DNA from: Aphrocallistes beatrix
Taxonomy: Eukaryota; Porifera; Hexactinellida; Sceptrulophora; Aphrocallistidae
Length of the DNA: 64,000 bases
Assembly (NCBI GenBank): GCA_963281255.1
Contig: OY725494.1
Span: forward strand, 3,423,934-3,487,933
Reading direction: 5' to 3'
A model generated the notes under the pieces. That model saw only the letters and a program-made list of their open reading frames with translations, was not told where the DNA came from and made no database searches. Position numbers and translations under genes: made by a program. Of the stretch, positions 13,601 to 28,600 are shown in pieces (position 1 is the first letter of the stretch; each line of letters begins with the position of its first letter).

Positions 13601-16600
13601 TCAGGTTGAAGTTTCCTGGTCACCTCCTCATGAAGACTTTCAAAATGGTATTCTTACTCACTACACTATCTGCTTGAGAGAAGAGACTGGAGAAAACTGT
13701 ATTAGTGAGATACTTCACTCTGCTACTTCTCTTCCTCTTTCCGTTGTGTTGCCGAACCTATCTCCTGATACTGTGTACAGGGTGCGAGTTCGAGCTCACA
13801 CTTCTGTCGGATCAGGTCCCTACTCTCCTGATGTTCTATTCACTACAGGTTTGTTGACATATTGGCTTCCCAATTTTTTAGACTTTTTGAATAATGCTGG
13901 TAGAGACTAGACTAATTGCACAGAGGGTCCTTCTTAATCACATATTTTTCTTCTTTGTTTATGATTTGAAAGCAATTCTGTGTCTCCAATATACGTAGTC
14001 ACCTTTTTATTTACCACAATCCAATTATATTAATTTTGAATTTATTATTTCCGTAAATATTGCAGTACTACAGTATGGATGTATTTTTTCGACTCCTACT
14101 GTACACGATTTCTCAATTAATATTTTTAATATTATCACACTACAGTTGTATACTTGCTGATCAAGTAACTTTATATTCTCTCGTCTAGCCTCACTACCAG
14201 CTGTTTCCATAAGTGCTAGTATCATTCCGTCAGCTGTTGAACTGTCCTGGAACAGCTACTCCCTACCTGGTATCACTGTATCATCATACATCGTGTGTGT
14301 GAGAAGTAATGAGAGCTCCTCAGTCTGCGATGAAGAAGTGGAACTATCTCCCTCTGTGAACATGTACAACCTGACAGGACTGACAGGTCCTGACCTGTAC
14401 TACGTGAGTGTGATTGCTGTGACTCAGTTCGGAAGGACTTCTACCTCTCCGAGTTTGGGAGTGAATGTAGACGGGACGATCCTGACTGCTGTAGAGAACC
14501 TAAGTGCCAATCCCATCTCGCACAGTGAGATCAGTTACTCGTGGTCTCCCTACCAGCTGAGTGGTAGCGGCATAGTGAACAGTTTCCTCCTCTGTCTCAG
14601 GTTGGATCCTTCAGAAGGGTGTAACATTGTGAGAGAGATTGGTGGTACAGAGACTAGCTACACTGTGTCATCTCTGAATGCGAACACTATCTACTACGCT
14701 CGAATTCTGGCTAGGACTTCTGTGGGTGACTCTCCTTTCAATGAGGATGTCCAAGCGATGACTAGAGAGAATGGTGAGTGAATGATTCAGTGATGTTATG
14801 AGTGTATTTCTTCAATTGAGTTCGACATGTTATTGTGATATCTCTACAGTACCAACTGCTCCTCCCTCTTCTCTCCGATTGGAGATTGTCCCATTTAATC
14901 AGGCTGAGGTTTTCTGGTCTCCTCCTCATGAAGACTTTCAAAATGGTGTTCTTACTCACTACACTATCTGCTTGGGAGAAGAGACTGGAGAGAACTGTAT
15001 TAGTGAGATACTTCACTCTGCTACTTCTCTTCCTCTCTCCGTTGTGTTGGAGAATCTATTTCCTAATACTGTGTACAGGGTGCGAGTTCGAGCTCACACC
15101 TCTGCGGGATCAGGTCCCTACTCTCCTGATGTTCTATTCACTACAGGTTTGTTGACATTTAACTTCCTGATATTTTAGAGTTTTCGAAATAGTCTGGCAG
15201 CGATACCTAATTGCGTCTTTTTTTCTCCTTTGTTTGCAATTTGAAAGCACTTCTGTCTACCATTAATATTCTCCTGGTTGGTTCTTCCCATCTCTTTGTA
15301 TCTAGTTCTAGACTGCGTATCAAGCATTGAATTTAGTGTTCCACGAAAGTATTATTTTGATCAGACTCTTATATATTAAAACTAAGATTATTTGTTTGTT
15401 CGAATTAATTGAAGTATTGGCCGCTCAAAGAGGTGTGAAAATTTGCATGTAGGTGTCAAATAATGAGTCAACGATTAAGTTCGGAGGTCTATTAGGCGAA
15501 ATGTTCACACCTCTGCAAAAAAATGGAAACATTTTTTTCAGACTTAAAATTGGAGGGAGAGCGAAAGTGAGCATTTTGGAGGTCATATGTATAAGAACTT
15601 AGTGAAAAGGGGCATTTTAGTAGATTTTAAATAGTGTCAATTGGGTGCGAAATTTACATTTTTATTTATGGGGGGGGGATAATGTGTGGCATTTTAGGTC
15701 TTATTCATACTTGGCAGGTTTTAGGTATTATTCCTACATTTCATGTTTTAGGTCTGTTGCATGAAAAAATGCCCCCACCATGGATATTCATGTAATATGG
15801 GGGGGGGCGAAATTTCATGGAGTTAGCGTGAAAAAATGCCCCCCACCATGGATATTCTAAAGTATGCCAATGCTTATACAAAACATTTTGAATGCTATTT
15901 GGCTTCTATTCGTTTACTAAAGCATTGCAAATCAACAAACTAGTCGTGTGAAGTAATAACAATGACTTTCATAAATGAATCGTATATAAATAGTATCAGC
16001 AATATTTAGTGTTAAACTCAAGAATATCCATGGTGGGGGCATTTTTTCATGCAACAGGTCTTATTCCTAACTTTTGAGATACGTTAATGAAATTCCTACC
16101 TTTGTGTTGGTTTAATTCTGGCGTCGCGATATTTTTAATGTTATCACACTACAGTTGTACATTTACTGATTAAGCAACTATTATTCTCTCATCTAGGTTC
16201 ACTACCAGCTGTTTCCTTAAGTGCTAGTACAAATCAGTCAGCTGTTGAACTGTCCTGGAACAGCTACTCCCTACCTGGTATCACTGTATCATCATACATC
16301 GTGTGTGTGAGAAGTAATGATAGCTCCTCAGTCTGTGATGAAGAAGTGGAACTATCTCCCTCTGTGAACATGTACACCCTGACAGGACTGACAGGTCCTG
16401 ACCTGTACTACGTGAGTGTGATTGCTGTGACTCAGTTCGGAAGGACTTCTACCTCTCCGAGTTTGGGAGTGAATGTAGACGGGACGATCCTAACTGCTGT
16501 AGAGAACCTAAATGCCAATCCCATCTCGCACAGTGAGATCAGTTACTCGTGGTCTCCCTACCAGCTGAGTGGTAGCGGCACAGTGAACAGTTTCCTCCTC

Positions 16601-19600
16601 TGTCTCAGGTTGGATACTTCAGAAGAGTGTAACATTGTGAGAGAGATTGGTAGTACAGAGACTAGCTACACTGTGTCATCTCTGAATGCGAACACTATCT
16701 ACTACGCTCGAATTCTGGCTAGAACTTCTGTGGGTGACTCTCCTTTCAGTGAGGATGTCCAAGCGATGACTAGAGAGAATGGTGAGTGAATGATTCAGTG
16801 ATGTTATGACTGTATTTCTCCAATTGAGTTTGACATGTTATTGTGATATCTCTACAGTACCAACTGCTCCTCCCTCTTCTCTCCAATTGGAGATTGTCCC
16901 ATTTAATCAGGTTGAAGTTTCCTGGTCACCTCCTCATGAAGACTTTCAAAATGGTGTTCTTACTCACTACACTATCTGCTTGAGAGAAGAGACTGGAGAG
17001 AACTGTATTAGTGAGATACTTCACTCTGCTACTTCTCTTCCTCTCGTTGTGTTGGAGAACCTATCTCCTGATACTGTGTACAGGGTGCGAGTTCGAGCTC
17101 ACACCTCTGTTGGAGCAGGTCCATACACTCCTGATGCTCCATTCATTACAGGTTTGTTGATATAGTGACTTCCCGATTTTTTGAGTTTTAGAATAATGCT
17201 GCTAGAGAGTAGACACAGGAATACCTGAATCAAATTCATTTTTTCCTTTATTTACAATTTGACAGCATTTTTCCATATGTATCCATTATAGTCCAGCTGT
17301 TTGGTTTTCTCAATCTCTCTATCACGTAATTAGCATTGGAACTAGTGTTTTACGAAAGTATTAAATAATTTGGTCAGAATATTATTTTATATCAAAGCCT
17401 GAACATTCAGAGGTGTTTATTATATCCATAGACTCCTTTAAGGAGCCTATGATTACTTCGAATATTCGGAATTGTTTTGAAAAATTATTTACAAACGCCG
17501 AAATACATAATTTTTCAATTCTATCCAATATCATTCTCCTTTACTACGTCATTATACCTAAATCAGAATTAGCATATTTTGTTTATATGGCAAACCGTGT
17601 GTAATAATCAAAATCTACTCGATTTATTTCCTAAGAAAAATTGTACATCTTCCATGCTAATAGGGCACTCCCATATATGGAGCTGTTGCGTAGATTCTTG
17701 AGATTCTTATACTACATGGTAATGGATAGTTTTGTAGTGTAAAATTCGGAGATTATCCGTAGAATCGTGAGATTTTGTTTCGCATACTCAAATGGCCCTA
17801 CAGTTCAATCGGTTTCATCGTTACTTATAACCATCTATACTTGTTAGAACTTTCTATGTGAAAATTTGAAATCGCAATGTAGAATACCCATAGCAACAAT
17901 TGAGATCGCGATCGCGTTTCCATTTAAGTATGAATTTATGTCAAAGATAAAAATGAATAATTTATTTGCTTGCATAATACACAGCTATAACTGTGACGGA
18001 AACAATGACTTTCATGTCAATCAATAAATTTTGAGTTTAAGGAATTTATCCTGGATTTGCACTATCGTTTAAAATTATGTAATGTGATTATTTCAGTAAA
18101 TATTGATCTGTTATCACACTACAGCTGTACACTTGATTGTTAATCAATTTATATTCCTTCATTTAGCCTCACTACCAGCTGTTTCCTTAAATGCTAGTAT
18201 TGTTCAGCCAGCTGTTGAACTGTCCTGGAACAGCTACTCCCTACCTGGTATCACTGTATCATCATACATCGTGTGTGTGAGAAGTAATGAGGTCTTCTCA
18301 GTCTGCGATGAAGAAGTGAAACTATCTCCCTCTGTGAACATGTACACCCTGACAGGACTGACAGGTCCTGACATGTACTACGTGAGTGTGATTGCTGTGA
18401 CTCAGTTAGGACAGACTTCTACCTCTCCGAGTTTGGGAGTGAGTGTAGGTAGGACGCCCCTACCTGCTGTAGAGAACCTAAGTGCCAATCCCATCTCGCA
18501 CAGTGAGATCAGTTACTCGTGGTCTCCCTACCAGCTGAGTGGTAGCGGCACAGTGAACAGATTCCTCCTCTGTCTCAGGTTGGATCCTTCAGAAGAGTGT
18601 AACATTGTGAGAGAGATTGGTGGTACAGAGACTAGCTACACTGTGTCATCTCTGAATGCGAACACTATCTACTACGCTCGAATTCTGGCTAGGACTTCTG
18701 TGGGTGACTCTCCTTTCAATGAGGATGTCCAAGCGATGACTAGAGAGAATGGTGAGTGAATGATTCAGTGATGTTATGAGTGTATTTCTTCAATTGAGTT
18801 CGACATGTTATTGTGATATCTCCACAGTACCAACTGCTCCTCCCTCTTCTCTCCAATTGGAGATTGTCCCATTTAATCAGGCTGAAGTTTCCTGGTCTCC
18901 TCCTCATGAAGACTTTCAAAATGGTATTCTTACTCACTACACTATCTGCTTGAGAGAAGAGACTGGAGAGAACTGTATTATTGAGATACTTCACTCTGCT
19001 ACTTCTCCTTTTCTCTCCGTTGTGTTGCAGAATCTATCTCCTGATACTGTGTACAGGGTGCGAGTTCGAGCTCACACCTCTGTCGGATCAGGACCCTACT
19101 CTCCTGATGTTTTATTCACTACAGGTTTGTTGACATATTGGCTTCGCAATTTTTTAGACTTTTTGAATAATGCTGATAGAGACCAGACTAATTGCACAGA
19201 GGGTCCTGAATTGCATATTTTTCTTCTTTGTTTGTGATTTGAAAGCCTGTGTCTCCATTATACACAGTCACCTTTTTTTTATAAACTACGATCCGATTAT
19301 ATTAATTTTGAAATTGTTATTTCGGCAATACGTATTGCTGTATAGATGTATTTTTTCGTACTCCTACTGTACACGATTTCTCAATTAATATTTTTATATT
19401 ATCACACTACAGTTGTATACTTGCTGATTAAGTAACTTTATATTCTCTCATCTAGCCTCACTACCAGCTGTTTCCATAAATGCTAGTATCATTCTGTCAG
19501 CTGTTGAACTGTCCTGGAACAGCTACTCCCTACCTGGTATCACTGTATCATCATACATCGTGTGTGTGAGAAGTAATGATAGCTCCTCAGTCTGCGATGA

Positions 19601-22600
19601 AGAAGTGGAACTTTCTCCCTCTGTGAACATGTACACCCTGACAGGACTGACAGGTCCTGACCTGTACTACGTGAGTGTGATTGCTGTGACTCAGTTAGGA
19701 CAGACTTCTACCTCTCCAAGTTTGGGAGTGAATGTAGACGGGACAATCCTGACTGCTGTAGAGAACTTAAATGCCAATCCCATCTCGCACAGTGAGATCA
19801 GTTACTCGTGGTCTCCCTACCAGCTGAGTGGTAGCGGCACAGTGAACAGTTTCCTCCTCTGTCTCAGGTTGGATCCTTCAGAAGAGTGTAACATTGTGAG
19901 AGAGATTGGTGGTACAGAGACTAGCTACACTGTGTCATCTCTGAATGCGAACACTATCTACTACGCTCGAATTCTGGCTAGGACTTCTGTGGGTGACTCT
20001 CCTTTCAATGAGAATGTCCAAGCGATGACTAGAGAGAATGGTGAGTGAATGATTCAGTGATGTTATGAGTGTATTTCTTTAATTGAGTTCGACATGTTAT
20101 TGTGATATCTCTACAGTACCAACTGCTCCTCCCTCTTCTCTCCGATTGGAGATTGTCCCATTTAATCAGGCTGAAGTTTCCTGGTCTCCTCCTCATGAAG
20201 ACTTTCAAAATGGTGTTCTTACTCACTACACTATCTGCTTGAGAGAAGAGACTGGAGAGAACTGTATTAGTGAGATACTTCACTCTGCTACTTCTCTTCC
20301 TCTCTCCGTTGTGTTGGAGAATCTATCTCCTGATACTGTGTACAGGGTGCGAGTTCGAGCTCACACCTCTGCTGGATCAGGTCCCTACTCTCCTGATGTT
20401 CAATTCACTACAGGTTTGTTGACATTTAACTTCCTCATTTTTTTCGTTTTCGAATGTAATTTGACAGCGATGCCTGAATCGCGTCTTTTTCTCCTTTGCT
20501 TGCAATTTGAAAGCACCTCTGTCTACCATTAATATTCTCCTGGTTGGTTCTTCCCATATCTTTGTTCTAGTTCTAGACTGCGTATCAAGCATTGAATTTA
20601 GTGTTCCACGAAAGTATTAATTTGATCAGACTCTTATATATAAAAACTAAGATTATTTGTTCGAATTGATTGAAGTATTGGACGGTCGTAGCGGTATGAA
20701 AATCGGCATATAGGTGTCAAATAATGAGTCAACGATATATTTTGAAGATCAAATAGCGAAATGTTCACACCTCTGCAAAAAATGGAATCATTTTTTCATT
20801 CCTTTTCTTTATACTACAGTCGACTCCGCTTAATAGAGTCACATCGGTCAGAAGACATTTTGCCCCGATTAAGCAGAGAGCCCTATTAACCGAAAATATT
20901 TTGTATTAGCTTCTATGTGTGAAAACTATTCCGATCCTGCCAAAAGTGACCCGATTAAGCGGTTGACCCGATTAAACAGTGACCCTATTAAGCAGAGTTG
21001 ACTGATATATTACTTCACTCTCATAATAGAAATCATTGTAAGACACTACAATAGACTGTCATTGTAATGAATGTTTCAAAATAAAACTTATAAATATATC
21101 TTAATTTTACTATAGTGTATAGTAATAAATAGGTCATGTATATATTTTCGCACCATTTGACGAATTTTCAAAAATATCCTAGAGACAAGCTTCTAACGGT
21201 TGAAATAGTTTTTTTAGGGTGTAGATTTCGAATATCATTTATCGAATCTATATGACAAAGTATTTGTATACTTTTGTTTACAATATAGTATACTGTACAT
21301 ATTTTTGAGTAAAATTTCTAAATGGATTGAAGAAAGTAGTCAATATTAGAATTTAGGAATTTTTTAATATATTCAAGCGCTCGCAGGGCGACTTTTCGAA
21401 CACAAAGTGTTCGCTAGCCTCACTGCACAAGTGCGCAAGAATAAAATATATTACTACACTATAACAATGGAAATCATTGTACGGCACTACAATAGATTGC
21501 CATTGTAATTAATACTTCAAAGCCACAACTTATGTTTGATATCTTAAATGTATCATAATGTATACCAATGAAAAAGATTATGTACATATTTTCACACCAT
21601 TATATACATATTTTCACACCATTTGACGAACTTTCAAAAATATGCTAGAGACTAGCTTTCAACGGTTGACAAATGGGGTTTTCAGGGGTGTAGATTTAGA
21701 ATATTATATTTTTGGATCCATATGAGAAATTATTCGTTAAATTTGTTTATACTTTTTATATATACTAAGTAGTAAAAATTCCAAAATAGGTTAGATTGAG
21801 TAACTCCAGGCGCCCGCAGGGCGACTCTGCGGACACATAGTGTCCGCAAGCTGCAAAGCGCAAGCAATCGAAGTGCGCTTGTATATATACAAATATACAC
21901 AAGCTCGCTTCGCTTGTTCGAAATGCTTGTATCTTGAAAACGCAATAACTAGGATTTCAAATTTGATCCTGTTTGGTAGCCAATAGACTACTTCCTATTA
22001 ATTACAGGAGAACTCGGATAAGACGCACCCCTTCAGGAAGGAATTATTAGTGCGTACTAGCCGAGTTTGTACTACATAGAAATGTATATTATAGATGGGT
22101 TTTGGTTCAGAGAAATGAGTACGTACTAAACCGAAGAACGCATTATCCGAGTACTACGGACTAATCGAGTTCTACTGTAATTAATTAATTAAACGATAAT
22201 AAATATAATTTCCACGTCTAAATTCAATGGTTTCTGAGTTAGATTATTTAAGATAATGGTTTCATTTGTCATTTGTGTATTAACTCGTATTTTCATATTA
22301 TTTTACTCTACTCAATTTTTACAATTTATATTTTTAATGCTATCACACTACAGTTATACAGTTACTGATTAAGCGACTTTATATTCCTTCTAGGCTCACT
22401 ACCAGCTGTTTCCATAAATGCTAGTATCATTCCGTCAGCTGTTGAACTGTCCTGGAACAGCTACTCCCTACCTGGTATCACTGTATCGTCATACATCGTG
22501 TGTGTGAGAAGTAATGAGAGCTCCTCAGTCTGCGATCAAGAAGTGGAACTATCTCCCTCTGTGAACATGTACAACCTGACAGGACTGACAGGTCCTGACA

Positions 22601-25600
22601 TGTACTACGTGAGTGTGATTGCTGTGACTCAGTTAGGACAGACTTCTACCTCTCCGAGTTTGGGAGTGAATGTAGATGGGACAATCCTACCTGCTGTAGA
22701 GAACCTAAGTGCCAATCCCATCTCGCACAGTGAAATCAGTTACTCGTGGTCTCCCTACCTGCTGAGTGGTAGCGGCACAGTGAACAGTTTCCTCCTCTGT
22801 CTCAGGTTGGATACTTCAGAAGAGTGTAACATTGTGAGAGAGATTGGTGGTACAGAGACTAGCTACACTGTGTCATCTCTGAATGCGAACACTATCTACT
22901 ACGCTCGAATTCTGGCTAGGACTTCTGTGGGTGACTCTCCTTCCAGTGAGGATGTCCAAGCGATGACTAGAGAGAATGGTGAGTGAATGATTCAGTGATG
23001 TTATGAGTGTATTTCTCCAATTGAGTTCGACATGTTATTGTGATATCTCCATAGTACCAACTGCTCCTCCCTCTTCTCTCCAATTGGAGATTGTCCCATT
23101 TAATCAGGTTCGAGTTTCCTGGTCACCTCCTCATGAAGACTTTCAAAATGGTGTTCTTACTCACTACACTATCTGCTTGAGAGAAGAGACTAGGGAGAAC
23201 TGTATTAGTGAGATACTTCACTCTGCTACTTCTCTTCCTCTCTCCGTTGTGTTGCAGAATCTATCTCCTAATACTGTGTACAGGGTACGAGTTCGAGCTC
23301 ACACCTCTGTTGGAGCAGGTCCATACACTCCTGATGCTCCATTCACTACAGGTTTGTTGATATAGTGACTTCCCGATTTTTTGAGTTTTGGAATAATGCT
23401 GCTTGAGAGTAGACACAAGAATACCTGAACCAAATTCATTTTTTCCTTTATTTACAATTTGACAGCATTTTTTCCATATGTATCCATTATAGTCCAGCTG
23501 TTTGCTTCTCAATCTCTCTATCACGTAATTTGCATTGAATTAGTGTTTTACGAAAGTATTAAAGAATTTGGTCAGAATATTTTTTTATATCAAAGCCTGG
23601 ACCACTCAGGACTGTTTATTATCTATTCAATAGATTTCCTAAGAAAGATCATACATCTTCCATGCTAATAGGGCACTCCTATATATGATCGTGATATTCT
23701 TATACTACACAAGCGCGCTTCGCTTGCTTGCTCTGCGCGGCTGGCGGACACAAAGTGTCCGCCGGAGGCGCCTTCTGGACGCCTGTGGTCACCATTGATT
23801 AATTATGTGGAAGATAACATCTCTAAATACGTCTGTCCTACTGTTATAATCGATATCACACGAAAAATCACAAAATTTATGATGCGTGATGATGACAACG
23901 TCATCACAGAGTGATGAGTCATGTTAAGCAACACAGTTATTCGAGTATAACTCAGCCATTATAGGAGATGGAAGGCTGAAACTTTAATAGAATCTGTAAA
24001 CTAACATACCTAACATATGATGCAACTATCATCAAAAGATGATGACTCATCACTTTGTTATGACGTCATCATTACGCATCAAAAATTTTAAAATTTTAAA
24101 ATTTTGTGATTTTTCGAGTAATATCGATTATAACGGTAGAACAGACATATTTAGAGATGCTATCTCCCTTATAATTAACCAATGTGACCCCAGGCGACCG
24201 AAGGGAGCCTCCGGCGGACACAAAGTGTCCGCCAGCCGCGCAGCGCAAGCAAGCGAAGCGCGCTTGTCTTATATATTAAAATGCTAGGATTTTTTGTTTT
24301 GTTTTTTGTTTGTCCGAATTGATTGAAGAATTGGCAAGTCGTAGAGACATGAAAATTGTATGCAGGTGTCAAATTATATTACTACGATTAATTTCTAAGA
24401 TCTAAGCGAAATTTTCACACCTCTGCAAAAAAAATGGAAAACAATTTTTCGCACCTTTCTATACAAAATTAATGACTACATTATCACAATGGAAATTATT
24501 GTACGACACTCCAATAGATCGTCATTATTAATAATACTTCAAACAACTTATGTTTAATATCTTAAATGTATTATAGTGTATAGCAATAAAAAAATAATGT
24601 GCATATTTTCACACCTATATATGTATACATATTTTCACACCATTTGATGAATTTTGAAAATAATGCTAAAGACTAGCTTTCAACGGTTGACATGGGGTTT
24701 TCAGAGGCGTAGATTTCGAATATCATATTTTCGAGTAGATTTGAAAATTAATTTGTTTACTTTTGTTCACGATAGATACATAAAGTAAACAAATTTGAAA
24801 AATAGGCTAGATATTTTCGGATCGATATGAGAAATTTTTGTTAACCTTTGTTTAAAATATTTAAATGAAGTAAAAAAATCCCAGAAAAGGTTAGATTGAG
24901 TATCTCTAGGCGCCCGCAGGGCGATTTTGCGGACACGCAGCGCAAGCAAGCGAAGCGCGCTTGTATTTTTATATTCTTACTCCACACAATTTTTGCAGTT
25001 GATATTTTTAATGCTATCACACTACAGTTGTACGCTTGCTCATTAATCAATTTATATTCTCTCATCTAGCGTCACTACCAGCTGTTTCCATAAATGCTAG
25101 TATTATTCAGTCAGCTGTTGAACTGTCCTGGAACAGCTACTCCCTACCTGGTATCACTGTATCATCATACATCGTGTGTGTGAGAAGTAATGAAGTCTTC
25201 TCAGTCTGCGATCAAAAAGTGGAACTATCTCCCTCTGTGAACATGTACACCCTGACAGGACTAACAGGTCCTGACATGTACTACGTGAGTGTGATTGCTG
25301 TGACTCAGTTCGGACCGAGCCCTACCTCTCCGAGTTTGGGAGTGAGTGTAGGTAGGACGCCCCTACCTGCTGTAGAGAACCTAAATGCCAATCCCATCTC
25401 GCACAGTGAGATCAGTTACTCGTGGTCTCCCTACCAGCTGAGTGGTAGCGGCACATTGGACAGATTCCTCCTCTGTCTCAGGTTGGATCCTTCAGAAGAG
25501 TGTAACATTGTGAGAGAGATTGGTGGTACAGAGACTAGCTACACTGTGTCATCTCTGAATGCGAACACTATCTACTACGCTCGAATTCTGGCTAGGACTT

Positions 25601-28600
25601 CTGTGGGTGACTCTCCTTTCAATGAGGATGTCCAAGCGATGACTAGAGAGAATGGTGAGTGAATGATTCAGTGATGTTAAAAGTGTATTTCTTCAATTGA
25701 GTTCGACATGTTATTGTGATATCTCTACAGTACCAACTGCTCCTCCCTCTTCTCTCCGATTAGAGATTGTCCCAATTAATCAGGTTCAAGTTTCCTGGTC
25801 ACCTCCTCATGAAGACTTTCAAAATGGTGTTCTGACTCACTACACTATCTGCTTGAGAGCAGAGACTGGAGAGAACTGTATTAGTGAGATACTTCACTCT
25901 GCTACTTCTCTTCCTCTCTCCGTTGTGTTGCAGAATCTATCTCCTGATACTGTGTACAGGGTGCGAGTTCGAGCTCACACCTCTGCTGGATCAGGTCCCT
26001 ACTCTCCTGATGTTCTATTCACTACAGGTTTGTTGACATATTGGCTTCCCAATTTTTTACTTTTAGGATAGTGCTGCTAGAGACGAGACTAATTGCACAG
26101 AGAATCCTGAATCGTATATTTTTATTCTTTGTTTGTGATTTGAAAGCACTTCTGTGTCTCCATTATACGTTGTCACCCTTTTTATTTACCACAATCTGAT
26201 TATATTAATTTTGAATTTATTATTTCAGGAAATATTGATATGCTACATTTGTGTATATTTTTATATTATTACTGAACACAATTTTTGCAATTGATATTTT
26301 TAATGCTATCGCGCTACAGTTGTACGCTTGCTCATTGATCAATTTATGTTCTCTCATCTAGCCTCACTACCAGCTGTTTCCATAAATGCTAATATTATTC
26401 CGTCAGCTGTTGAACTGTCCTGGAACAGCAACTCCCTACCTGGTATCACTGTATCATCATACATCGTGTGTGTGAGAAGTAATGATAGCTCCTCAGTCTG
26501 TGATGAAGAAGTGGAACTATCTCCCTCTGTGAACATGTACAACCTGACAGGACTGACAGGTCCTGACATGTACTACGTGAGTGTGATTGCTGTGACTCAG
26601 TTACGACAGACTTCTACCTCTCCGAGTTTGGGAGTGAATGTAGACGGGACAATCCTGACTGCTGTGGAGAACCTAAGTGCCAATCCCATCTCGCACAGTG
26701 AGATCAGTTACTCGTGGTTTCCCTACCAGCTGAGTGGTAGCGGCACAGTGAACAGTTTCCTCCTCTGTCTCAGGTTGGATCCTTCAGAAGGGTGTAACAT
26801 CGTGAGAGAGATTGGTGGTACAGAGACTAGCTACACTGTGTCATCTCTGAATGCGAACACTATCTACTACGCTCGAATTCTGGCTAGGACTTCTGTGGGT
26901 GACTCTCCTTTCAGTGAGGATGTCCAAGCGATGACTAGAGAGAATGGTGAGTGAATGATTCAGTGATGTTATGAGTGTATTTCTCCAATTGAGTTCGACA
27001 TGTTATTGTGATATCTCCACAGTACCAACTGCTTCTCCCTCTTCTCTCCGATTAGAAATTGTCCCAATTAATCAGGTTCAAGTTTCCTGGTCACCTCCTC
27101 ATGAAGACTTTCAAAATGGTGTTCTGACTCACTACACTATCTGCTTGAGAGCAGAGACTGGAGAGAACTGTATTAGTGAGATACTTCACTCTGCTACTTC
27201 TCTTCCTCTCTCCGTTGTGTTGCCGAACCTATCTCCTAATACTGTGTACAGGGTGCGAGTTCGAGCTCATACCTCTGCTGGATCAGGTCCCTACTCGCCT
27301 GATGTTCTATTCACTACAGGTTTGTTGACATTTTAACTGCCTAATTTTTGAGTTTTCGAATATAATATGACAACGAAGCCTGAATCGCGTCCTTTTTCAC
27401 CTTTGTTTGCAATTTGAAAGCACCTCTGTCTATCCATTATTTTTCTCCTCGTTGGTTCTTGTCATCTCTTTGTATTTAGTTTAGCTAGACTGCCTATTTA
27501 ACATTTAATTTAGTGTTCCACGTTAGTATCAATTTAGGTCGCCGGAATAAGTCCGAATTTGAAGCAGGAATAATTTCGGAAACCCATAAAGTAGGGATAA
27601 GTTCGAAAATATTCTGAAGTAAGAATAAATCCTAAAGCATTCCAAGTAGGAATAAGACATAAAACCTGCCAAATACGATTAGACCTAAAATGCCACACAG
27701 TTACCCCCTCAAGAAAAAATGCCACTTTCAATTGGACACTATTTCAAACCTAAAATGTCTCCTTTCACTAAGTTCTTATGTATATCACTCTCCAAAATGC
27801 CCACTTTCGCTCTCCCTCCAATTTTAGATTTTATTCCTACTTCAACTTTCGAACTTATTCCGCATCTCAATTAATTTGATTCGTTGTTTGTTTGTTTGTT
27901 TGTTTGAATTGATTGTTAAGCACGTGGCAGAAGTGGCATGTGCCCCGCGTTTTCATTTACTTGTGCCTCATGATCTCCAACTGTTCTGGTGAACGATCGT
28001 TCTCTAAACTCCAACTCATAAAACATCAGTTACGATCGTGTATGACTCAGACCCGCTTGAACAGCCTCACTCTGCTTAGCGTAGATATGAACTTCTTCGT
28101 GACATTGATTTGTCGTCACTTGTTCGTGAATTTTCTCTTCTGAAATCCCGTAAACATGACTTTTAAATGACTCTAAAGATTGAGATTAGTAACTTTCACA
28201 CTATAAAATGTTATTACCTTATATTATATATCATAGGCGTAGCACCCGGTCCGCCTGGTCCGGTCATCTGCTAGGCACAATACAAGCTTTTAGTGATAGC
28301 ATGGTTTGCCCGGACCAGTACTATGGGCCCCGCGTAAAAAATATGCCACGGGCCCCGCGCAACCTTAATCCGGCCCTGATTTCCGGTCGTAGATGTATGA
28401 AAATTTGCATGAAAATAGGTGTCAAATAATGAGTCAATGATTAAGTTCGAAGATCTAAGAGGCGAAATGTTCAGCTTTTCTTTATAAGATGTATAGCTTC
28501 ACTCTCATAATAGAAATCATTGTCCGACACTACAATAGACTGTCATCGTCATTAATGCTACAAAGCAAAAATTTATAAAGATATCTTGATTTTGATTATA

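Larger units (their letters stand above)
20414..22393 (+). other. Intron between FN3 units 7 and 8, repeat-rich
   Basis: About 2 kb with no exon. It holds a pogo/Tigger-like MITE (20816-21004), two copies of a segment with the motif AGAAATCATTGTAAGACACT (near 21025 and 21465; related copies near 24490 and 28515), two GC-rich CGCTTG-family ends (near 21375-21440 and 21807-21915), and a second MITE (22003-22179). Confidence 0.6.
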
